Notes under the pieces: model-generated
Databases searched by the model: none
The model's input: only the letters and a program-made list of their open reading frames with translations
Told to the model about the DNA's origin: nothing
Made by a program: the position numbers and the translations under genes
Part shown: positions 1 to 8,773 of the stretch, piece by piece
How positions within the stretch are numbered: the first letter of the stretch is position 1
How the letters are laid out: the number at the start of each line of letters is the position of its first letter
Source: Paeniglutamicibacter quisquiliarum
Lineage (GTDB): Bacteria; Actinomycetota; Actinomycetes; Actinomycetales; Micrococcaceae
DNA length: 64,000 bases
Reading direction: 5' to 3'
Assembly: GCF_019084045.1 (NCBI RefSeq)
Contig: NZ_JAHRED010000004.1
Coordinates: 124,001-188,000, forward strand

Positions 1-1
1 C

Positions 2-454
2 TTCGTCGTGGCCACCGCCTGCGCCGTGCTCATCGTGACCCTGGTGCTCCCGGGGCTGACCCTGCCGGCGCTGATGCGCTCGCTGAAGCTGCCCAACGAC
101 CACGCCGCCGAGGAGCGCCGGCAGCGTTCGCTGGCGCGCCGCGCGGAAAAGGTCGCCCTGGAGACCATGAAGCGGTCCCCGGCCGCGGCCAAGCTGCCGC
201 AGAAGCGCCGCGACGCGCTGGCCCGGCGCATCTCCTCCCTGCACACCATCCTCGAGGCGGACTTCGAGGCCGACCCGGAGAAGATGCTGCGCCTGAAGCA
301 GATCCTCACGGTCATGGACGACGTGCAGCGCGAGGCACTGGATGCGGCCCGCGGGGAAATGCTCAGGGCCCGCAACGAGCCGGGCAACGACCCCGAGCTG
401 GTGGACCGGGTGCTGCGCCGCCTGGACCTGCGCACCGTCACCCTGGACCAGTAG
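2..454 (+). CDS. Probable Na+/H+ antiporter, C-terminal part (5' end outside window)
   Basis: The reading frame is open from the left edge, so only the last ~150 codons are present. The visible part begins with a hydrophobic membrane segment (about residues 5-24, ending in PALM) and continues as a charged, helical, cytoplasmic-looking tail rich in Arg, Glu and Leu. A final membrane helix followed by a tail of about 120 residues is common in actinobacterial CPA1-type Na+/H+ antiporters, which exchange cytoplasmic Na+ for H+. No transport motif lies inside the window, so the family call rests on tail architecture and is tentative. A beta-lactamase gene follows 103 bp downstream on the same strand. 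Confidence 0.55.
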   Translation, partial: FVVATACAVLIVTLVLPGLTLPALMRSLKLPNDHAAEERRQRSLARRAEKVALETMKRSPAAAKLPQKRRDALARRISSLHTILEADFEADPEKMLRLKQILTVMDDVQREALDAARGEMLRARNEPGNDPELVDRVLRRLDLRTVTLDQ

Positions 455-557
455 ACGGGACTCGGCGTCACCGGGCGTCGGGCCAGATCACGATGGCTTG
501 GGCATTCATGGCCCGGGAGGGGTTGCCAGGCCCGCCCCGGGCATGGAAGCCTGAAGC

Positions 558-1487
558 ATGGCCTCCCATTCTTCCGGCGCGTTCTCCCGGCGTGCCTTGC
601 TGTTGTCCACGGCGGTCGTCCCCTTGGCCGGGGGCGCGCCGGCGCGGGCATCGACACCGACCTCGCAGGCACCGCCGGGTTCGTTGGACCGTGATTCCGG
701 GTTCAGGGAGCTGGAAAACCGGTATGGTGCACGGCTGGGGATCTACGCCGTGAATTCGCGCACCGCCGCGTCGGTGGCGTTCCGGGCCGATGAGCGCTTT
801 GCATATTGCTCCACGTTCAAGGCGCTGGCCGCCGCCGCCGTGCTCGGCCAACGCAGCGTCCCGGAGTTGGAGGAGGTCGTCCACTACACGCGCGGGGACC
901 TTGTGGAGTACTCCCCCGTCACGGAGAACCACGTCAAAGAGGGAATGACGATGCGGGCGCTGTGTGACGCGGCCGCCCGCCGCTCGGACAACACCGCGGG
1001 AAACCTGCTCTTCGACGCCCTGGGCGGGCCGGAGGGGTTGAACCGGAAGCTGCGGGACCTTGGCGATACCGTCACCCGGATGGACCGTGTCGAGACGGCG
1101 CTCAACAGCGCCATTCCGGGAGATCCGCGTGACACCAGCACGGCGCGGGCCCTGGCCGGCAGCCTCGGGCGGTACGCCCTCGGGGACGCCCTCCCGGCAG
1201 ACAAGCAGAGGATCCTGAACAATTGGCTGGCCGGGAACGCAACGGGTGACAAGTTGATCCGCGCGGGCCTTCCCGCAGGGTGGACGGTTGGCGACAAGTC
1301 CGGCGCGGGGGCCTATGGCACCCGAAACGACATCGGCATCGTCTACCCGCCGGCGGGCCACCCCATTTGCATGGCAGTTCTCTCCACCCGAGCCACACCG
1401 GACGCCGCGCACGATGACACCCTCATTGCCGAGGCAGCACGCATTGCCATTGAACACCTCGTCCCCTCGGCATACCGGGGAACGTAG
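558..1487 (+). CDS. Class A beta-lactamase
   Basis: Exported serine hydrolase of 309 residues that opens beta-lactam rings. All four class A landmarks are visible: active-site STFK at residues 85-88 (Ser85, Lys88), SDN at 143-145, the omega-loop ETALN at 179-183 (Glu179 as general base) and KSG at 247-249. The N-terminus has SRRALLL followed by a hydrophobic stretch and an Ala-rich cleavage region near residue 31, which looks like a twin-arginine signal. The length suits the family (about 290-310). It is the second gene on the + strand after the antiporter fragment and no LysR regulator is adjacent, so expression may be constitutive. The substrate range cannot be read from the sequence. Confidence 0.93.
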   Translation: MASHSSGAFSRRALLLSTAVVPLAGGAPARASTPTSQAPPGSLDRDSGFRELENRYGARLGIYAVNSRTAASVAFRADERFAYCSTFKALAAAAVLGQRSVPELEEVVHYTRGDLVEYSPVTENHVKEGMTMRALCDAAARRSDNTAGNLLFDALGGPEGLNRKLRDLGDTVTRMDRVETALNSAIPGDPRDTSTARALAGSLGRYALGDALPADKQRILNNWLAGNATGDKLIRAGLPAGWTVGDKSGAGAYGTRNDIGIVYPPAGHPICMAVLSTRATPDAAHDDTLIAEAARIAIEHLVPSAYRGT

Positions 1488-1521
1488 GCGCGGGCGAACC
1501 GGACAAGCCGGGGCTCCGGGG

Positions 1522-1569
1522 CTAGCTGGTGAACTCCGTCAACACGATCTTGCCGCCCGAGTGTCCCCC
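1522..1569 (-). pseudogene. Possible 3' remnant of a zinc-type alcohol dehydrogenase/quinone oxidoreductase
   Basis: On the minus strand the codons just before a TAG at 1524-1522 read HSGGKIVLTEFTS. This matches the usual C-terminal strand of MDR-family (zinc-type or quinone) oxidoreductases, where His-x-x-Gly-Lys-Ile-Val-Leu closes the protein. No upstream part of such a gene is present, because ychJ-type coding begins 37 bp away. It could be what is left after a deletion, or chance. Only about 15 codons support the call. Confidence 0.3.
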
Positions 1570-1605
1570 AACAGGCCTGCTCAACAAATCATTCTCCGCC
1601 GGGTC

Positions 1606-2007
1606 CTACTCCGCGGCGTCGACGTAGTACCAGCGGCCGGCCTCGCGCACGAATTGACTGACCTCTCGCTGGGAACCCGACTGGTTCAGCAGGCGGTAGT
1701 GTGCCTCGAACTCGACGACGCCGCGGGTGTCGAAGGGCCCTCCGGCCTCGGTGCGGATGATGTCCAGGGCACCCCAGACGATCGCTTCGTCCAGTTCCAG
1801 CTCGTCCGGACGCGTTTCCGGGTGCCACGTTGCCAGCAGGAATTCGTCAAGGCCCAGGGCGAAGGCGCTGAAGCGCGAGCGCATCAGCGCCACGGCGGTT
1901 CCCGGCCACGCGGGGGCGTTCGGATCAGCGAACCCCCGGTGATATCGGCCACAGCAGGATTCGTAGGTTTCCCCGGAATTGCAGGGGCAACGCGTATCTT
2001 TTTCCAT
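1606..2007 (-). CDS. YchJ-family protein with SEC-C zinc motif
   Basis: Small protein of 133 residues of the UPF0225/YchJ family. It starts with the SEC-C type metal-binding pattern CPCNSG followed by CCGRYH (residues 8-22), where Cys8, Cys10, Cys18 and Cys19 with a neighbouring His are the likely zinc ligands. The rest matches the conserved NTF2-like YchJ core (LMRSRFSAFALG, then LLATWHPETRP). Members are widespread but have no settled function. The gene is divergent from purS with about 200 bp between them, so the two probably have separate promoters in that gap. Confidence 0.88.
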   Translation of the reverse strand: MEKDTRCPCNSGETYESCCGRYHRGFADPNAPAWPGTAVALMRSRFSAFALGLDEFLLATWHPETRPDELELDEAIVWGALDIIRTEAGGPFDTRGVVEFEAHYRLLNQSGSQREVSQFVREAGRWYYVDAAE

Positions 2008-2209
2008 TGAACAAGCTTAATGGCACTTGGATCGACGGATTAACGGGAGGCAGCCTGCCCTCCAGGGCCGGTGGCAACCCGACACAAAACCAGTGGAAGC
2101 ACCCCGTGCCGGTAGACTGGGCAGGCAAGCTCGCGGAGCGCCCCCACCCTTGGCGTGAGACGGCACGTCCGCGGGCGATTAACCACCCCTCGCGCACAGG
2201 AGAACCCGG

Positions 2210-2461
2210 ATGCCCCGGATCGTTGTTGATGTTATGCCCAAGCCCGAAATCCTTGACCCGCAGGGCAAGGCCATCGTCGGCGCACTTCCCCGCCTTGGCT
2301 TCACCGCTTTCAGCCAGGTTCGCCAGGGCAAGCGCTTTGAACTGACCGTTGACGGTGAGGTCACCGAGGAGATTCTGGCCCAGGCCCGCGAAGCGGCCGA
2401 AAAGCTGCTCTCGAACCCGGTCATCGAGGACGTTGTCAACGTCGAGGTTGTCGCAGACTAA
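2210..2461 (+). CDS. purS: Phosphoribosylformylglycinamidine synthase, PurS subunit
   Basis: Small structural subunit (83 residues) of the three-part FGAR amidotransferase that makes FGAM in step four of purine synthesis. It bridges the glutaminase PurQ and synthetase PurL and helps channel ammonia. The sequence shows the family core [15 protein letters not shown] and the ending VNVEVVAD. An AGGAGAA ribosome-binding site lies just upstream of the ATG. Its TAA overlaps the ATG of purQ by one base, which indicates translational coupling. A TAGACT hexamer at 2113-2118 is a possible -10 element. No riboswitch was recognised in the leader. Confidence 0.95.
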   Translation: MPRIVVDVMPKPEILDPQGKAIVGALPRLGFTAFSQVRQGKRFELTVDGEVTEEILAQAREAAEKLLSNPVIEDVVNVEVVAD

Positions 2462-3216
2462 TGAGCGCAACCGAACTTCCCCTGATCGGCGACTATTCGA
2501 CGCCCGTCGCCGCGCTGTCCGGCGCCCGCATCGGCGTCGTCACCTTCCCGGGCACCCTCGATGACCGCGACGCCGCCCGCGCCGTGCGCCTGGCCGGCGC
2601 CGAGGCAGTGTCCCTGTGGCACGCCGATGCCGACCTGGCCGACGTCGACGCCGTGGTCATTCCCGGCGGCTTCTCCTACGGCGACTACCTGCGCGCCGGC
2701 GCGATCTCCCGCTTCGCACCGATGATGTCAAAGATCATCGACGCCGCGAACTCGGACGCCAAGCTGCCGGTCCTGGGCATTTGCAACGGCTTCCAGATCC
2801 TGACCGAATCGCACCTTTTGCCGGGCTCCATGATCAAGAACGATCACCTGAAGTTCCTGTGCCGCGACCAGGTCCTGCGCGTGGAAAACAACGCCACCGC
2901 CTGGACCAACCAGTACGCGAAGGGTGAGGAAATCACCATCGTGCTCAAGAACCAGGACGGCCAGTACGTGGCCGACGAAAAGACCCTTGACGCCCTCGAG
3001 GCCGAGGGCCGCGTGGCGTTCAGCTACGTGGGCTGGAACCCCAACGGTTCGCGCCGCAACATCGCAGGCATCACCAATGCCGCGGGCAACGTGGTGGGCC
3101 TCATGCCCCACCCGGAGCACGCAGTGGAGGCCGGATTCGGCCCCGACCACACCGGAACCGACGGACTGGGTTTCTTCACCTCCGTCCTGACCCACCTTGT
3201 TGGAGGCCAGAAGTGA
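2461..3216 (+). CDS. purQ: Phosphoribosylformylglycinamidine synthase, PurQ glutaminase subunit
   Basis: Class I glutamine amidotransferase subunit (251 residues) that hydrolyses glutamine and supplies ammonia to PurL. The nucleophile elbow GICNGFQ puts the catalytic Cys at residue 108, and the His-Glu pair is in MPHPEHAVE near the C-terminus. The [12 protein letters not shown] segment is typical of PurQ. The protein has an extension of about 20 residues before the conserved [11 protein letters not shown] start, so it is slightly longer than the usual 220-230 residues. It overlaps purS by 1 bp and purL by 4 bp (GTGA). Confidence 0.96.
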   Translation: MSATELPLIGDYSTPVAALSGARIGVVTFPGTLDDRDAARAVRLAGAEAVSLWHADADLADVDAVVIPGGFSYGDYLRAGAISRFAPMMSKIIDAANSDAKLPVLGICNGFQILTESHLLPGSMIKNDHLKFLCRDQVLRVENNATAWTNQYAKGEEITIVLKNQDGQYVADEKTLDALEAEGRVAFSYVGWNPNGSRRNIAGITNAAGNVVGLMPHPEHAVEAGFGPDHTGTDGLGFFTSVLTHLVGGQK

Positions 3217-5540
3217 GCGCCGCAGAGCAGACCACCGAGCAGAAGAAGTTCAACATGGACACCGTGGCCAACGCCGCGGCCACCCCGGAGACCGAACTGC
3301 CCTGGGCCGAGCTCGGCCTGAAGCAGAACGAGTTCGAAGAGGTCGTCAAGGTCCTGGGCCGCCGCCCCACCGCCGCGGAACTGGCCATGTACTCGGTCAT
3401 GTGGTCCGAGCACTGCTCCTACAAGTCCTCCAAGAACCACCTGCGCCAGTTCGGCGACAAGGTCAGCGAGGAAATGAAGAAGGACATGCTCGTGGGCATC
3501 GGCGAAAACGCCGGTGTGACCAACCTGGGCGACGGCTGGGCCGTGACCTTCAAGATCGAGTCGCACAACTCCCCGACGATGATCGAGCCGTACCAGGGTG
3601 CAGCAACCGGCATCGGCGGCATCGTGCGCGACATCATCTCCATGGGCGCCCGCCCGGTCGCCGTGATGGACCCGTTGCGCTTCGGCGCGATCGACCACCC
3701 GGACACCGCACGCGTGATCCACGGTGCGGTCGCCGGCATCGGCGGCTACGGCAACTCGCTGGGTCTGCCGAACATCGGCGGCGAAATGGTCTTCGACTCC
3801 GTCTACCAGGGCAACCCGCTGGTCAACGCGCTGGCCGTTGGCGTCATGCGCCACGAGGATATCCGCCTGGCCAACGCATCGGGCAAGGGCAACAAGGTCG
3901 TGCTCTTCGGCGCCCGCACCGGCGGCGACGGCATCGGCGGCGCCTCGATCCTTTCCTCGGAGTCCTTCGACGACACCAAGCCCTCCAAGCGCCCCGCGGT
4001 GCAGGTCGGCGACCCGTTCGCCGAAAAGGTGCTCATCGAGTGCTGCCTCGAGCTCTTCAAGGGTTCCCTCGTCGAGGGCATCCAGGACCTCGGTGCCGCC
4101 GGCATCTCCTGCGCCACCTCGGAGCTTGCCTCCAACGGCGACGGCGGCATGGAGGTCGAACTGACCTCCGTCCTGCTGCGCGACCCGACCCTGACCCCGG
4201 GCGAGATCCTGATGTCCGAGTCGCAGGAACGCATGATGGCCGTGGTCTCCCCGGAGAACATCGAGGCCTTCGAGGCGACCATGGACAAGTGGGCCGTGGA
4301 GTACTCCTGGCTCGGCGAGGTCACCGACACCGGACGGCTGATCATCAAGTGGGACGGCGAAGTCATCGTCGACGTCGACCCGCGCACCGTGGCACACGAC
4401 GGCCCGCTCTACGACCGCCCGTACGCCCGCCCCGAGTGGCAGGATGCGCTGCAGGCCGACACCTTCAAGTCCTCGGAAGCCGGAGCGAACCTGCCTGCCA
4501 CGGGAGATGAGCTGAAGGCCGCCCTGGTCGAGCTGATGGCCTCGCCGAACATGTGCGACAAGTCCTGGATCACCAACCAGTACGACCGCTACGTCGGCGG
4601 CAACACCGCGCTGGCGGCCCCGGACGACGCCGGCGTGATCCGCGTTGACGAGGAAACCGGCCTGGGCGTGGCCCTGGCCACCGACGCCAACGGCCGCTAC
4701 ACCTTCCTGGACCCGTACCACGGCGCGCAGCTCGCCCTGGCCGAGTCCTACCGCAACGTCGCCACCTCCGGCGCCGTGCCGATGGCCGTCTCCGACTGCC
4801 TGAACTTCGGCTCCCCCGAGGACCCGGATGTCATGTGGCAGCTCGCAGAGGCCATTCGCGGCCTCTCGGACGCCTGCCTTGAGCTCGGCGTCCCGGTCAC
4901 CGGCGGCAACGTCTCGCTGTACAACCAGACCGGATCCACCCCGATCCACCCGACCCCGGTCGTGGCGATGCTGGGCAAGTTCGACGACGTCGAGCGCCGC
5001 ACCCCCTCGGGCTGGCGCGCGGATGCCGACGGCCAGGCCATCTACCTGCTGGGCACCACCTTCGACGAGCTTGACGGCTCGGAGTTCGCCAACATCCGCG
5101 GACACCTCGGCGGCCTGCCGCCGAAGGTCGACCTGGCAGCGGAGAAGACCCTGGGTGCGATCCTGATCAACGCCTCGCGCGATGGCATGATCGACTCGGC
5201 CCACGACCTCTCCGAGGGCGGCCTCGGCGCGGCCCTGGGCGAAATGGCGCTGCGCTACGGCGTCGGTGCCCGCGTGGCACTGGATGACCTGTGCGAGCGC
5301 GACGGCGTCGACGCCTTCACCGCGCTCTTCTCCGAGTCGCAGGCCCGCGCCATCGTCGCGGTTCCGCGTTCCGAAGAGGTCCGCTTCAACGACATGGCCA
5401 CCGCACGCCAGTTCCCGGTGGTTCGCCTCGGCGTGGTTGACGCCGCGAGCACCTCGCTGGAAATCCAGGGCCAGTTCAACCTGGACCTGGCCGAGCTGCG
5501 CGAGGCCCACGAGGCCACGCTGCCGAAGTACTTCGGCTAG
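3213..5540 (+). CDS. purL: Phosphoribosylformylglycinamidine synthase, PurL synthetase subunit
   Basis: Small-type PurL (775 residues) that carries out the ATP-dependent amidation of FGAR to FGAM using ammonia from PurQ. Conserved landmarks include [11 protein letters not shown] near residue 65, [20 protein letters not shown] around residue 115 and the repeated AIRS-type half later ([11 protein letters not shown]). The chosen GTG start overlaps the purQ stop as GTGA. An internal ATG at codon 15 is a weaker alternative. The gene closes the purSQL operon and is followed by two hairpins. The length fits PurL that works with separate PurS and PurQ, not the large fused enzyme. Confidence 0.96.
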   Translation: MSAAEQTTEQKKFNMDTVANAAATPETELPWAELGLKQNEFEEVVKVLGRRPTAAELAMYSVMWSEHCSYKSSKNHLRQFGDKVSEEMKKDMLVGIGENAGVTNLGDGWAVTFKIESHNSPTMIEPYQGAATGIGGIVRDIISMGARPVAVMDPLRFGAIDHPDTARVIHGAVAGIGGYGNSLGLPNIGGEMVFDSVYQGNPLVNALAVGVMRHEDIRLANASGKGNKVVLFGARTGGDGIGGASILSSESFDDTKPSKRPAVQVGDPFAEKVLIECCLELFKGSLVEGIQDLGAAGISCATSELASNGDGGMEVELTSVLLRDPTLTPGEILMSESQERMMAVVSPENIEAFEATMDKWAVEYSWLGEVTDTGRLIIKWDGEVIVDVDPRTVAHDGPLYDRPYARPEWQDALQADTFKSSEAGANLPATGDELKAALVELMASPNMCDKSWITNQYDRYVGGNTALAAPDDAGVIRVDEETGLGVALATDANGRYTFLDPYHGAQLALAESYRNVATSGAVPMAVSDCLNFGSPEDPDVMWQLAEAIRGLSDACLELGVPVTGGNVSLYNQTGSTPIHPTPVVAMLGKFDDVERRTPSGWRADADGQAIYLLGTTFDELDGSEFANIRGHLGGLPPKVDLAAEKTLGAILINASRDGMIDSAHDLSEGGLGAALGEMALRYGVGARVALDDLCERDGVDAFTALFSESQARAIVAVPRSEEVRFNDMATARQFPVVRLGVVDAASTSLEIQGQFNLDLAELREAHEATLPKYFG

Positions 5541-5552
5541 GCACGTCCAAAG

Positions 5553-5592
5553 GCTGCGGGGCGTCGGGGATTTTTCCCCGGCGCCCCGCAGC
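5553..5592 (+). terminator. Hairpin terminator after purL
   Basis: An 18-bp GC-rich stem (5553-5570 with 5575-5592, one G-T wobble) closes on a TTTT loop 12 bp after the purL stop codon. There is no T-run after the stem, so termination may be weak or factor-assisted. Confidence 0.7.
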
Positions 5593-5645
5593 TGCTTAAG
5601 CCCCTTGGCAAGTCCCTGCTCTCGGACCAGTCGAGGTCCGCGAGT

Positions 5646-5677
5646 CCCCGCGCACCCAACGGTGCACGGGGTCTTTT
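5646..5677 (+). terminator. Second hairpin terminator with T-run
   Basis: CCCCGCGCACC (5646-5656) pairs with GGTGCACGGGG (5661-5671) with one mismatch over a CAAC loop, followed by TCTTTT. A smaller stem CGGACC/GGTCCG lies just upstream. Together with the 5553-5592 hairpin it gives tandem termination signals between purL and the next operon. Confidence 0.6.
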
Positions 5678-5745
5678 GCGTTACCCGCCACCGGCACTTG
5701 TGAGCTGCGACGCCTTTGCCGTAGAGTTCTACATCACAGGCCAAA

Positions 5746-5782
5746 GTTCGACTATAGAATCCAGTGTTCAAATATAGAACAC
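5746..5782. promoter_or_regulatory. Tandem operator-like repeat before the flavoprotein hydroxylase gene
   Basis: Two copies of the pattern TTCnAnTATAGAA lie exactly 20 bp apart. The downstream copy is a perfect dyad, GTGTTC (5764-5769) and GAACAC (5777-5782) around a 7-bp spacer. The upstream copy (5746-5760) is an imperfect version. Spacing of two helical turns places both on one DNA face, as expected for a dimeric or tetrameric regulator. The gene starts at 5827. Aromatic hydroxylases are often controlled by IclR- or MarR-type regulators, but none is encoded next door. Confidence 0.55.
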
Positions 5783-5826
5783 GGTGCGGCGGCCGCAGAC
5801 AGAACTCGACGAAGTGAGGAAAGCCC

Positions 5827-7731
5827 GTGCAGTTCCACCACCACGGTTACGTATCCGGTGACCCGCGTATCAAGCCAGCAGCCGGCGTCGGCATCAACCG
5901 TCCTGAGGAGCTGCCCGAGAACATCGACGTGCTCATCGTGGGCTCCGGTCCCGCCGGAATGCTCACCGCCGCCCAGCTCTCCCAGTTCCCGGACATCACC
6001 ACGCGGCTGGTGGAGCGCCGCGGCGGCCGCCTGGAGATCGGCCAGGCCGACGGCATCCAGGCCCGCAGCGTCGAGACCTTCCAGGCCTTCGGCTTCGCCG
6101 AGGCCATCACCGCCGAGGCCTACCGGATCACCGAGATGGCGTTCTGGCGCCCGGACACCGAGAACCCCGAAAACATCGTCCGCGGCGGCCGCGCCCTGGA
6201 CGACACCGTGGGCATCAGCGAGTTCCCGCACCTGATCGTCAACCAGGCCCGCGTGCTCGACTACTTCGCCGAGGTCGCCCACAACTCCCCCACCCGGCTG
6301 GTGCCCGACTACGGCTGGGACTTCCAGACGCTCGAGGTCGCCGAGACCGGCGACTACCCGGTCAAGGTCACCCTGGTGCGCAGCGCCGGGCCCGACACCG
6401 GCACCACGCGCATCGTGAACGCCAAGTACGTCGTCGGCGCCGACGGCGCCCGCTCCAAGGTCCGCGCGTCGATCGGCTGCACCCTGGCCGGGGACCAGGC
6501 CAACCATGCCTGGGGCGTCATGGACGTGGTGGCTTCCACCGACTTCCCGGACATCCGGCTCAAGTGCGCCATCCAGTCCCACGACGGCGGCTCGATCCTG
6601 CACATCCCGCGCGAGGGCGGGCACCTCTTCCGCATGTACGTCGATTTGGGCGTCGTGCCCGAGGACGACAACGGCGCGGTGCGCAAGACCACCATCGAGC
6701 AGGTCATCGCCAAGGCCAACAAGATCCTGCACCCCTACACGGTCGACGTGCGCAACGTGGCCTGGAGCAGCGTGTACGAGGTCGGCCACCGACTCACCGA
6801 CCGCTTCGACGACGTGCTGCCCGAGGAACGCGGCACCCGCAACCCGCGCGTCTTCATCACCGGCGACGCCTGCCACACGCACAGCGCCAAGGCCGGCCAG
6901 GGCATGAACGTCTCCATGCAGGACGGCTTCAACATCGGCTGGAAGCTCGCCCACGTGCTCGAGGGCCGCAGCCCCGAGTCCCTGCTGTCCACCTACTCGG
7001 CCGAGCGCCAGGTCGTGGCGAAGAACCTCATCGACTTCGACAAGGAATGGTCCACGATGATGGCCAAGAAGCCGGAGGACTTCGAGAACCCCTCGGACCT
7101 CGAGGACTTCTACGTGCGAACCGCCGAGTTCCCGGCCGGGTTCATGACCGAGTACGCGCCCTCCATGCTGACCGGCGAGGCCACTCACCAGAAGCTGGCC
7201 GCCGGCTTCCCGGTGGGCAAGCGCTTCAAGTCGGCCATGGCCTCGCGCGTCTGCGACACCAACCCGATGCAGCTGGGCCACCACGCGACCGCCGACGGCC
7301 GCTGGCGCATCTACGTCTTCGCCGATCCCGCCGCCCCCGGGGCCGATTCCCCGGTGGCGGAGCTGGCCCAGTGGCTGTCCACCGCGCCGCAGTCGCCGCT
7401 GGCCGCGACCCCCGAGGGCCTCGATTCCGACGCATGGTTCGACGTGAAGGTCATCTACCAGCAGAAGCACGAGGACATCGACATCAACGCCGTCCCCGCG
7501 GTCTTCAAGCCCGAGGTCGGCCCGTTCAGTCTCACCGACTACGAAAAGGTCTACGGCACGGTTCCCGGCGCCGACATCTTCGACGAGCGCGGCCTGTCCC
7601 GCGAGGGCGTGATGGTGGTCGTGCGCCCGGACCAGTACGTGGCCAACGTGCTCCCGCTGGGGGCCACCGAGGAGCTCGCAGCGTTCTTCGAACAGATCCA
7701 CTCCGGGGCGCCCAAGACCGCCACGGCCTGA
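5827..7731 (+). CDS. FAD-dependent aromatic hydroxylase (MobA/phenol 2-monooxygenase type)
   Basis: Class A flavoprotein monooxygenase of 634 residues that uses NAD(P)H and O2 to hydroxylate a phenolic ring. The FAD fingerprint GSGPAG is at residues 39-44, the DG motif GADGARSK near residue 207, and the GD motif GDACHTHSAKAGQG near residue 346. A C-terminal thioredoxin-like domain (RPDQYVANVLPLG) is typical of the phenol hydroxylase branch. Length and N-terminal sequence resemble 3-hydroxybenzoate 4-hydroxylase, but the substrate is inferred. The GTG start follows GAGGAAAG. A tandem operator-like repeat lies 45-80 bp upstream and a strong hairpin follows. No ring-cleavage gene is adjacent. 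Confidence 0.85.
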   Translation: MQFHHHGYVSGDPRIKPAAGVGINRPEELPENIDVLIVGSGPAGMLTAAQLSQFPDITTRLVERRGGRLEIGQADGIQARSVETFQAFGFAEAITAEAYRITEMAFWRPDTENPENIVRGGRALDDTVGISEFPHLIVNQARVLDYFAEVAHNSPTRLVPDYGWDFQTLEVAETGDYPVKVTLVRSAGPDTGTTRIVNAKYVVGADGARSKVRASIGCTLAGDQANHAWGVMDVVASTDFPDIRLKCAIQSHDGGSILHIPREGGHLFRMYVDLGVVPEDDNGAVRKTTIEQVIAKANKILHPYTVDVRNVAWSSVYEVGHRLTDRFDDVLPEERGTRNPRVFITGDACHTHSAKAGQGMNVSMQDGFNIGWKLAHVLEGRSPESLLSTYSAERQVVAKNLIDFDKEWSTMMAKKPEDFENPSDLEDFYVRTAEFPAGFMTEYAPSMLTGEATHQKLAAGFPVGKRFKSAMASRVCDTNPMQLGHHATADGRWRIYVFADPAAPGADSPVAELAQWLSTAPQSPLAATPEGLDSDAWFDVKVIYQQKHEDIDINAVPAVFKPEVGPFSLTDYEKVYGTVPGADIFDERGLSREGVMVVVRPDQYVANVLPLGATEELAAFFEQIHSGAPKTATA

Positions 7732-7771
7732 CCCAAACCCGTACCGGCCGATCGTCCCGGGACGGCCTCCC

Positions 7772-7810
7772 GGTGCAGTTCCCGCAACCCATGACCGCGG
7801 GAACTGCACC
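7772..7810 (+). terminator. Hairpin terminator after the hydroxylase gene
   Basis: A perfect 14-bp inverted repeat, GGTGCAGTTCCCGC at 7772-7785 and its complement at 7797-7810 with an 11-base loop, lies 41 bp after the stop codon. There is no long T-run. Confidence 0.7.
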
Positions 7811-7838
7811 TTGGCCGGGCGTGAATTTCTTCGGATAC

Positions 7839-7881
7839 CGCATAGACCTGTCGCAAGGGAATCTTCCGGCAGGTCTATGCG
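7839..7881. repeat. Inverted repeat in the leader of the SDR gene
   Basis: CGCATAGACCTG (7839-7850) is perfectly repeated in inverse orientation at 7870-7881. The stem can be extended inward by about three more pairs. It ends 54 bp before the SDR start, and TATAT-rich sequence follows. It lies outside both genes and may be an operator or an RNA hairpin in the SDR leader. Confidence 0.5.
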
Positions 7882-7935
7882 TTTGCATGTATATGGGCGG
7901 TTATCCCCGCCAGATCCACCGAAAGGAATACCCAA

Positions 7936-8718
7936 ATGCAAAGGTTCGAGGAAAAGACAGTCATCATCACCGGCGCAGGCTCGGGCCTGGGCCGGGCGGC
8001 CGCCATCCAGATCGCCAAGGAAAAGGGCAGGTTGGCCCTGGTCGACCTGAACGCCGCCGGACTGCAGGAAACCGAAAAGGAAATCCGCGCGGTTGCCCCG
8101 GACACGGAGATCCTCTCCCTGACGGCAAACGTCGCCAACGAACCCGAGGTCCAGGACTACGTCGCCGCAACACTGGCGCGCTTCGGCTCGATCGACGGCT
8201 TCTTCAACAACGCCGGCATCGAAGGCAAGCAGAACCCCACCGAGGACTTCGGCTCGGAGGAGTTCGGCAAGGTCGTGGGAATCAACCTCACCGGCGTCTT
8301 CTACGGGCTCAAGCACGTCCTGAAGGCCATGCGCGAACAGGGCTCCGGCGCAGTGGTGAACACCGCATCGGTCGGCGGCATCCGCGGCGTGGGCAACCAG
8401 TCCGGCTATGCCGCGGCCAAGCACGGCGTGGTGGGCCTGACCCGCAACTCCGCCATCGAATACGGCCAGCACGGCATCCAGATCAACGCCATCGCGCCGG
8501 GCGCCATCATGACCCCCATGGTCGAGGGGTCACTTAAGCAGATCGACCCCGAAAACTGGGAACAGGTCGGCCAGGCGTTCGTCGAGCCCAACCCGATGAA
8601 GCGCTTCGGCAAGCCCGAGGAGGTCGGCCAGCTGGTCGCCTTCCTGCTTTCCGGCGATGCCGGCTTCATCAACGCGGCCGTCATCCCGATCGACGGCGGC
8701 CAGTCCTACAAGTACTGA
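7936..8718 (+). CDS. Short-chain dehydrogenase/reductase
   Basis: Classical SDR of 260 residues, an NAD(P)-dependent alcohol/ketone oxidoreductase. Visible motifs are the cofactor loop TGAGSGLG (12-19), NNAG near residue 92, catalytic Ser145 and Y158-x3-K162 (SGYAAAK), and the C-terminal IDGGQSYKY. An acidic Asp (VDLN) after the second strand suggests preference for NAD(H). Similar proteins include levodione-reductase-like enzymes, but the substrate is unknown. GAAAGGA precedes the ATG. It is separated from the upstream hydroxylase by a terminator, so joint transcription is unlikely. Confidence 0.9.
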   Translation: MQRFEEKTVIITGAGSGLGRAAAIQIAKEKGRLALVDLNAAGLQETEKEIRAVAPDTEILSLTANVANEPEVQDYVAATLARFGSIDGFFNNAGIEGKQNPTEDFGSEEFGKVVGINLTGVFYGLKHVLKAMREQGSGAVVNTASVGGIRGVGNQSGYAAAKHGVVGLTRNSAIEYGQHGIQINAIAPGAIMTPMVEGSLKQIDPENWEQVGQAFVEPNPMKRFGKPEEVGQLVAFLLSGDAGFINAAVIPIDGGQSYKY

Positions 8719-8745
8719 GTCCGGCGGCCGGGTCCGCCGGATGAC

Positions 8746-8773
8746 GGCCCCGCGGTGGTTTCACCGCGGGGCC
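8746..8773. terminator. Bidirectional terminator between SDR and HD-GYP genes
   Basis: A perfect 12-bp stem, GGCCCCGCGGTG at 8746-8757 and its complement at 8762-8773, closes on a GTTT loop. It sits between convergent genes and includes the stop codon of the minus-strand gene. Confidence 0.8.

Noticed and set aside
5600-5680. Possible tRNA in the stacked hairpins after purL
   Set aside because: No cloverleaf, no GTTCGANTC loop and no anticodon stem could be fitted; tandem terminators explain it.
3024-5771. 915-codon minus-strand frame opposite purL, and a similar one at 5752-8472
   Set aside because: High GC at third codon positions keeps the opposite strand open. The sense strand encodes unmistakable PurL and the FAD hydroxylase.
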